The position numbers were made by a program, and so were the translations under genes. The notes beneath the pieces were generated by a model that saw only the letters and a list, made by a program, of their open reading frames with translations, made no database searches and was not told the origin of the DNA. Shown piece after piece: positions 54,241 through 61,117 of a stretch of 61,117 bases of DNA (positions within the stretch are counted from its first letter, which is position 1; every line of letters begins with the position of its first letter). The DNA is taken from contig JAVKOQ010000310.1 in NCBI GenBank assembly GCA_031835245.1, forward strand, positions 1-61,117, given 5' to 3'. The DNA is from Balamuthia mandrillaris (Eukaryota; Discosea; Longamoebia; Balamuthiidae).

Positions 54241-55120
54241 ACAAAAGGAACGTCATCACTTTATTCTTCTTTACTACAACTGCTCTCTATTAACCAAGAC
54301 TTTCTGTTTCTCTCTTTTTCTCTTTTTCTTTTTTATCTTTCTCTCTTTGTTGTTTTTTTTTTTTTGTTTGTCTTTTAGTATGAACCCAAGCAAATAAGGG
54401 TGTGTTTCAAATTTGAAACACACCGTCAGTGTAAGTAAAACCACAGGTTGATATTGTTCTTTTATAAAACATTACAGCTTGTAGGACAGAAGATTTCAGA
54501 GCTCAAGCCGTTCAATTGGAAGAAAGCCTTCACTTAACTTCAAGGTAGGTTACCATGAGTTTTTTTACAAGGTCTGTTTGCTGAACTTAAGCTGACAACA
54601 ACAGCTTAGGCAGAATCTATTTGAAGTGTGAAGAGCTATTGCATAGCAGAGGAGCTTTGCTCAACAGCGAAAAAGACTGCTCAGTGCTACCCTGAGCGAG
54701 AAGTGAGAAAGCAAAAACGAATGGGCACCCAAAAGAATGAAGGGGCAAAACCGGGAAAGGAAAAAAAGGACAGAGCAAAAAAGGGAAAAATGGACAGGAA
54801 TAAGGTCATGTCGTCCTGTAAAACACATTTAGGGGGATTCAATTTATTGGAGGGGTCATGCTGCATTTTTGATTGAAGGGACGAATTTTTCCCAATATCA
54901 TTGCTTTTCAGTCATGTTAGAAATTTTCATTTATGTAATTTTCTATATTTGGATAAAATATGATGTCACCTTTGGTAACTTTTTAAAATTTTTACAAGAA
55001 AACAAAAATTTGGGGGAAGAGGTAACCGTTAACCCGATCAACAAAGTCGTTACGGCAAGAAATCATACCGATAATTATTTCGTACTGCAAAACTTCTTGC
55101 AGCCAATTGAGCTGGTGGGG
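54241..55120. promoter_or_regulatory. Intergenic region upstream of the methyltransferase gene
   Basis: AT-rich region with a 26-bp perfect palindrome at 54399-54424 (listed separately). Open frames at 54628-54876 and upstream of 55121 look like leader sequence without a motif. Confidence 0.35.
54399..54424. repeat. 26-bp perfect palindrome
   Basis: GGTGTGTTTCAAA joined directly to its reverse complement, with no spacer. It could be a dimeric operator-type site, a junction of two inverted element ends, or a cruciform. Confidence 0.9.
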
Positions 55121-58100
55121 ATGATGGACAACGTTAACCATCATTATCGTTGGCCGTACGGCCATGATGAAGATGGTGCGCAAGGAAGCCAACCGTGCCA
55201 GCAAATGGACCTGTTTTGTTCTTCGGAGGAGCCCTTGGACGTGGCCGCCTGGCTGTCCTTCTTTGAGGACGATGGCAAGGCGGAAGGGAGAGGCCTTGGG
55301 AGCGCGGGCAGCAGCTTCTCTTTGGACTCCTTTCGGCAGGTAGAGGAGGAGATCGCTGAAGAGCTGCGACGGCATCACGGCAAGGCAGACGAAGAGGTTT
55401 CCGCGTTTGTTGCAGCGGAACCGCTGCTGCTGCCATCCCAGTCGTGTGTCACTACCGCTTACAGCGAAGATGATCCTCCGAGGAGAGAGGTGACCGCTAC
55501 CCCACCTCCTTCGCTGCCGCTTCCACTACCTACGTTCTCCACAACACAGGAGGAGAGCGGAAAAGAACCGGTAAAGCAAGGAGTAGAGGAAGAAGAGGAG
55601 GAGGTCAAGATCGTTTCGGTAGTGCACAAACACGAAAACAGTCCTTCCCCCTTCGGCCTGCTCTTTCAACGCACTACACCAGCTCGCCAACGACCGCCAC
55701 TTTCTCTAGCGAAGCGAACCCCCAACAAGGATGCTTCTTCGAGAATAGCCTCTTCCACCACCTCTTCCTTCAGCCGCATAGGTTCTCTACCTCCGTCGAG
55801 TACTACTATTTCCTCCTGTGAAGCTTCTTCTGGCCCGTTGTCAAAAGTTTTGTTGTCAAAAGGGAAAGACGTGGCGAAGGTGGAAAAACCCATTCCTTCT
55901 CATTCTACTGCCGATACACACACAGCTCCTGAACGGCCTTCGACTGAAACGACGGCGTCTCCCAAAGCAGCTACTACACCAACACCCTCCTCTTCGCCTT
56001 CACCCACAAAGCAGAAGAAGCGCAAAAAGAAACAATGGGGCGGCTTTTTGGACACCAGTTCTTCTTCTTCAGAAGAGTGGGAGGGAGAAGAAAGAGCTTT
56101 TTCAAATGGTAGCTCTCCCGTGAAGGAAGAAGATAACACCAGACAACATGTTGCGACGCTTTTACCTTTCGACAAGACGCGAGAAGAAGCAGCTGGTGAG
56201 GAACGCAATGGAGATCAGAAAGAGCGAGGCAACTCATTTAAAAGAAAAATAGAACGAGTTTTTAACCTCCTTGCTGAACCATCTTCTCCTGACGCAATCG
56301 CAACACGACATAACAGTGACAACGACGACAATATGTGGAACGACAATCCCGTCGCTAGTCAACACAAGAAGAGGAGAATACAAGTTAGTGAACAGGATCC
56401 GATGGCACTTGTAGTGCAGGGGCATCTGTCTCAAGATGAAAAGTACGCTGAGGAGGAACAGAAAAAGGAGGAAGCAGAGGAACCTGTGAAGGAGGTTGTG
56501 ACAAAACGAAGGCGAGGAAGACCGAAAGGATCCGGCAAAAAAAGAACTAGCAGAGGACGGCCACCAAAGCATAGAGCTTCCGTTGTTGAACCCTCGGCAG
56601 AAACAGAACCCCCAAAGAAAGAAGATAGCAAGGCGTCCAACAATCGTCTAACCATACGCATTACTCGCAACTCGAAGAGAATGGAAGAAGATGATCTGCC
56701 ATCCAAAAGCAGCAGAGAAGAAAGGAATGAGGCAATGACAATGCAGTCGCCTTTGACTGAACAACAACACAACGAACCAAGCAAGAAGATACACCCTGCG
56801 CAAGAGGAGATTGATTCACGCAAAGGGGACGAAGGAGACGAAGAAGAATTTATCGAGCTGGACAAGTTTGTTGAACCTTTTGATGAGCAGAGCGTTAAAG
56901 AATGGTCCTCGGCGAGAATAGCGGCTTGGAGACAGCGGCACAGCAACCCCAACGCCTATTACTATCGATTCACGGGTATTTCAACCCTTTGTCTCCTTTC
57001 TTTCTCAAGATGTTTGTCTTTTTCTTATCCTTGAGAACATGCATGTAGATATTGGAGTAAAACAAGCTGCAGGAGGCATCAAAGGAGCAGAAGCAAAGGC
57101 TTGGATGGATCGTTACAACGAGTTCAAGAGCAAAGGATGGCAGGTGGGTTCCTCCTGGGGTCTCTTCAGCAAAGGATTGCCTCACCGGGTCGGTTATCAA
57201 TGCGCCAACTACTACCGCAAGTTAGTGAGGGAGCGAAAGCTCCCAAACGAAAAGGCTAATGCTGCTTCTTCAAAGCGAACGAACAATGAGATCGATGAAG
57301 ACACGAGACAATGCTCGGCTGGATACCGTGGTAGCCATTCTAAGGATGTACGTGTACCCGTTTTCACAGACAACAGTAGAGAACTCACGTTGTTATTTCC
57401 TAAGCAGATGCAGCTTAAAAACTGCCTGACCGATGTATGGCAAACCCAACAAGTCAAATACGTTGAAAAATGGGTGGATAGATGGCTTAGAAAGTATCAT
57501 GTAGGAGAGGGAGACATAACATTTACTACTTCCTCCGTCTCACCTCAACGAAGCAAAAGAGAGACTGAGCATTCGACCATAGCCTCCCAACCCATATCTC
57601 CTATCTCTCCCATCAATACAAGCCATGTACATAAGCAAGAAAAGAAAAAGAGCAAGGACAATGAAAAGGAAAACGAGAAACGAACGCCTCTCAACAAGAG
57701 CAAGACCAACGATGCCTTACTGTTGCTTGAACGGAAGGAACAACGACTCGCAACGAAAGCAAACAAAAAGACAGAACCACTACCACTCTCGCCACCTCAA
57801 CAGCCACCCAAACTCGAAACGAAAGCGATTAAAACCATTCAACCGGAGCGTAACAAGAAACAACTAATATCCTCCTCGCCGCTACTACGGTCCAAACAAA
57901 CAGCACCGATAACACGACAACTGGACCTTTCCTTTTGGATCAAAGGGCTTGCCCCACTACCGCAGGAGGAGCAACCGCCAGAAAAGGTGGCGATGCCAAA
58001 GCGTATACCGAGCACATGGGCAAGGCTCATCCAACCGCTCCAACGTGATCATAAGGGCCGTACTGCCCTGCAGAGGCGCTATGAGGACATCAAAGGCGCA

Positions 58101-58993
58101 TTGTAACTTCTCTCCCTTTTGTTCTTTCACTTCTGTTTTTCCCGTTCTAACGAGTAAAGCTTATTAGTTATCAGGAAATGAAGCTGTCAGAACCTTATGA
58201 CTTAAAGCTTCTTGGCAATGACTTTGAAGCAGTGGTAATGGATCCCCCATGGGCCAACCAAGAAACATGGGGCGTTACTCCAGAGGAGTTGGGGCGGTGG
58301 TGGGACATCGGTTCTTTGGTCCGCAATGGTCTTTTGTTCATTTGGGTCGAAAAGGAGCTCATTCCAAGGGTATAGTTCACCTCTCGTATTTCATCTTCGA
58401 TGTTGCTTGCTTCACTGACACAATACGAACAGGTGATGCGAATGGCTGCCAAATGGGGGTTTACGTATGTGGAAAACTTGGCGTGGGTGCGGCAATCCGT
58501 CAACAATAAGACCGTCGAGGAACCCTCCCCTTACTTCCGCAAGTCCAAGCTCACTCTCCTCATTTTCAAGAAGATGCCCTCCTCCCTGAATGGTGTTGTT
58601 GGCAGCAGCGACAACGATGACGATGACGAAGAAGAAACAGCTATAGGAGATTTGGAGCTGCGCCATCAACGAAATACGGATGTAATATTTGCTCCGCTTC
58701 CTCCCATCTCCAAAGAACGTTATCACCGCATTCGCCCTCGCAACTCAACCAAACAAACCAAAAAAGAAGCTTTTTCAAGTAAAGGAGACGAAATGGCAGA
58801 TGAAGAGGAGGATAAAGAAGAAGACTGGGTGGAAGTAGAAAGGGAAGAAAAACCAGAAGCGGTATATGACATCATCGAGACAATGCTACCAAACGCCTGT
58901 TACGATAAAGCGCGTGGACGAGGGAAGATGCTTGAGCTTTTTTGCCCAAAAGGATATCGAAGAAAAGGATGGACCTCTGTACACTTTTACTGA
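55121..58993 (+). CDS. AT-hook, Myb-like and MT-A70 adenine methyltransferase, probably one fused protein
   Basis: MT-A70 enzymes methylate N6 of adenine in RNA or DNA. The first part (start MMDNVNHHYRWPYGH) is acidic/Ser-rich, then has two AT-hooks (KRRRGRPKGSGKKRTSRGRP) that bind minor-groove DNA. After an intron at about 56974-57047 a Myb/SANT-like module has GVKQAAGGIKGAEAKAWMDR and WGLFSKGLPHRVGYQCANYY. A disordered linker follows. The MT-A70 part has EAVVMDPPWANQETWG (catalytic DPPW), GLLFIWVEKELIPRV, MRMAAKWGFTYVENLAWVRQ, HQRNTDVIFAPLPP, EAVYDIIETMLPNACYDK and KMLELFCPKGYRRKGWTS. A 65-nt intron (58103-58167; GCATT|GTAACT, TTATTAG|TTATCAG) joins the two parts in frame. Without it, a second gene would begin at MKLSEPYDLK (58178), unusually close to the domain start. 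Transcript evidence would settle this. Confidence 0.8.
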
Positions 58994-59029
58994 AATAATG
59001 CTGTGTTTTTGTATGTATGTACATGCTCA

Positions 59030-60318
59030 TCAATTTCGTAATCGTAAAAGTGGTCCGGCCGTTGTCTCCACGCTTTCCAGTACTTCTTTGCCTATGAGGT
59101 CCTTCACGTGGAACATTGGTGGCAAGAAAGAGTACCGCATCTTCCTCTTGGCGAGGTCCTCTCGAAACATCTCCTTATGCCTTGTTCTTTGCAGCATGGT
59201 GATCACTTCCTTCCGTCCTTTGAGGCAGCTGCTGAAAAATGGACCTGTGCTTGGAATAGAAAACCAAAAGCACTCTATTTCCTCCCTTCCTCTTATTAAC
59301 AAACCTGCATTCACCAACATGCTAAGAGGAGAAACCAAAAGCAAAAGATGAGAAAGAAAACCAAGAGAAAGAGCTATCGAATGGAACAGAAGGTGGAGAC
59401 CAACGTAATTTGTGTCTCGTTGATCGGACCATCCCCAAACAACAAGTTGCTCAGCTCCGCTTTTGTGATGCTCTCTTTGGCACAACATGTCGAGGCCACC
59501 GTCCTCACAAAGATATCTTTTTGCAACAAGAAGATAAGATTAAGTATCGCATAGCAAAAGCAAAACACTCAGTTTGATGAAGGTACCAAAAATGGCAGCA
59601 CTCGGTTCAGTGGCAGAGTCCTCCTCTTTCTCCCGCTCTTTATCTTTGGCTTTTGCGGAGCACTCTTCAGGTTCTTTGTTGTTTGCTCGCTCTCGTTTCT
59701 GGATGTCGATGTGCCGTTGCTTTGTGATTTCGATGAGAGAGAGATAGTCCTCCTGCAGCATGATGGCATACTCGTCCTTCAGGCTCAGCAACTTAAACAG
59801 CCGCAGCTTTCCGTCTTTCTTTAGTTGGTCCTATTGTTTGTTTGTTTGTGTGCGTGTTTGTTGGGCTGTTTTCTCACCGCTGAGAGAAGCAGAGAAGCGA
59901 ACACACCACGAAGAGAACGACAAGGAGGGAGAACGAGAGAAGGTACCAGCTGTTGATCGACGTCGGTGTGGTTGGTGACGATGGCATATAGTTGGGTTTT
60001 GAGGAGAACAGGCACTGGCGGCGTCCTCGCATCGCCAGAGAGCAGCGGAAACTGGGAGCGAAGTATTTGCAAGCCAACCCACGTGTCCGAGGCAAGTTCA
60101 CCCAACTCCACCCGTTCCTCCTCCTCTTCCTCCTCCTCCACTTCTTCTTTATCTTTCTCCTCTCCCTCCCTCAGGGCAGCAAAGACATCCTCCTCATGAG
60201 CGGAGGAGGGAGCGCTTCTCCTTCGTCTGGCCTGAGGTGGTCTTCGCCGTATCGGAGAGGAATAAAGGCTGGCCACCGAGGCTCCGCCACCCAACGAGCT
60301 GGCCTTTCGTTTCTTCAT
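59030..60318 (-). CDS. STK19: STK19-like winged-helix protein
   Basis: Start MKKRKASSLGGGASVASLYS (basic lead), then an acidic run, then LQILRSQFPLLSGDARTPPV, LKTQLYAIVTNHTDVDQQL, GKLRLFKLLSLKDEYAIMLQ and EDYLSLIEI. Later exons have DIFVRTVASTCCAKESITKA, LSNLLFGDGPINETQITLV, NAGLLIRGREEIECFWFSIP, GPFFSSCLKGRKEVITMLQR, HKEMFREDLAKRKM, and VKDLIGKEVLESVETTAGPL. This order matches STK19, a chain of winged-helix domains known in vertebrates to act in transcription-coupled DNA repair; it was once thought to be a kinase. Introns at about 59945-59830, 59582-59535 and 59400-59310. The gene is convergent with the methyltransferase gene. Confidence 0.8.
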
Positions 60319-60427
60319 TTTTCTTTGCTTTTCTTTTTGTTATTGTCGACAATTTTTATTTTTCTGATTTTTTTCTTCTTTTTTTCTTCTTTTTTTCTTT
60401 TCTTTTCTTTTAAAACAATAAAAAAAA

Positions 60428-61117
60428 TCAAGCAAGAGGAAAGAGCTCCTCTTGCCCGCGGAACCTCGTTTGCTTGATGCGACGTTCCTGGTTGACCAGC
60501 TTCACGTAGTCAAACTCGGCATAGTAGGGGCCCTCACGCTTCGTCACCTGAAAGTTGATGGAGCACAGCTCCTTGGCTCGCCTGTCCAGCTCGATGTCCT
60601 TAAAGGCTGCTATGGGCGTGCTTTGGTCCATTAACATGAACCTTGCCAAGGGTAACTATAAAAGTGTGAAGCAGGGACAAGGGAAAAAAAAAAGAGATAA
60701 CAGGAAAGACGAAGAAGAACAAGAACAAGCGGAGCGTGTAAGAAATGATGAATGCGAAATGGATGGAAGAAGACAACAAGATGATGAAGAGAACGACGAA
60801 ACGAAGGGAACGTAAGGAATGATGAAAAGTGGGAGAGGAACGTTGAATAAGAAACGAACCAAGAGGGTGAACCATTGGTCCTTTGGTGTGGTGAAATAAA
60901 TTTGAAAAAAGCCATCCTCGCTTTGCTCGTAGCACTGCATGTTCATCGCCCATTCACGTCCATCCTTTGTTTTTATTTGTGGTTGGAATAAAAGGAACAA
61001 GAGAATAGCAACACAAGAGAGAGAGAGAATGTAGAAGCATCTTACTGTTTTAAGTCTTACTTCCACGCTATCAAAACCGTCCAGGAAAATATCCCTCATG
61101 AGATGGAGGTTGAGTTT
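60428..61117 (-). CDS. Partial gene, C-terminal exons of an unknown protein
   Basis: The coding strand enters from the right edge: NLHLMRDIFLDGFDSVEVRL, then after an intron DGREWAMNMQCYEQSEDGFF and QIYFTTPKDQWFTLL, then after another intron ARFMLMDQSTPIAAFKDIEL, AKELCSINFQVTKREGPYYA, and EFDYVKLVNQERRIKQTRF, ending FPLA. The pattern of strands suggests a beta-rich domain. The N-terminal part is outside the window. No family recognised. Confidence 0.6.

Noticed and set aside
49404-54424. Terminal inverted repeats for the HGK-type transposase element
   Set aside because: No convincing match between the two flanks; the 26-bp palindrome has no partner near 49.4-49.7 kb.

Overview
This is a nuclear eukaryotic contig. 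Nearly every gene is split by short introns (about 50-150 bp, GT-AG) that often carry CT-rich or hexanucleotide simple repeats. There are two tRNA-Arg genes and no bacterial gene organisation. The gene mix (a TKL kinase joined to an arrestin-type domain, a tandem AAA+ ATPase, a HAM1-like protein, an RFX factor, F-box/SPRY proteins, Harbinger-type and HGK-type transposases, a Fanzor/TnpB relic) fits a free-living amoebozoan of the Acanthamoeba/Balamuthia kind. That assignment is inference; no marker gene settles it.

Layout. 1-3.2 kb is AT-rich and holds two LINE fragments pointing towards each other plus a cluster of palindromic RFX-like X-box sequences. 3.2-6.0 kb (-) is the TKL kinase with a C-terminal arrestin-like domain. 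6.5-10.1 kb (+) holds a ParB-fold protein and a tail-anchored low-complexity protein with four copies of a short helical motif. 10.29 kb is tRNA-Arg(UCU). 10.4-11.9 kb is a HEN1 small-RNA methyltransferase that lacks its central metal-binding segment. 12.05-14.69 kb is a complete-looking Harbinger-type transposon (TIRs, divergent transposase and Myb-like gene). 14.7-17.2 kb is ADA2. 17.25-18.95 kb is a decayed Fanzor/TnpB insertion between 67-72-bp direct repeats. 19.1-21.0 kb is a protein disulfide isomerase. 22-24.6 kb is a HAM1/TULIP-like protein. 25-29.3 kb is a double AAA+ ATPase. 29.5 kb is a second identical tRNA-Arg.

30.5-34.4 kb (-) holds an uncharacterised protein and a YbaK-like aminoacyl-tRNA editing protein. 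35.8-37.8 kb (+) is a Ser/His-rich unknown. 38-41.5 kb (-) is a tandem pair of secreted class-C beta-lactamase-fold hydrolases. 41.9-44.6 kb (-) is a tandem pair of F-box/SPRY proteins. 44.8-46.4 kb (-) is an RFX transcription factor. 47.1-48.7 kb (-) is a FAD oxidoreductase. 48.8-49.4 kb (-) is a small ER protein ending HDEL. 49.7-53.25 kb (+) is an HGK-type DDE-like transposase with a long N/K/E/G tail, followed by a fold-back structure of mirrored GGCGAT arrays. 55.1-59.0 kb (+) appears to encode one fused AT-hook/Myb-like/MT-A70 adenine methyltransferase. 59.0-60.3 kb (-) is an STK19 homologue, and a partial gene runs off the right edge.

The most interesting items are the predicted AT-hook/Myb-like/MT-A70 fusion, the HEN1 gene with its catalytic exon missing beside a transposon, the Fanzor relic with a 25-bp palindromic 3' end between long direct repeats, the intact Harbinger two-gene element with a mirrored control region, and the kinase-arrestin fusion.
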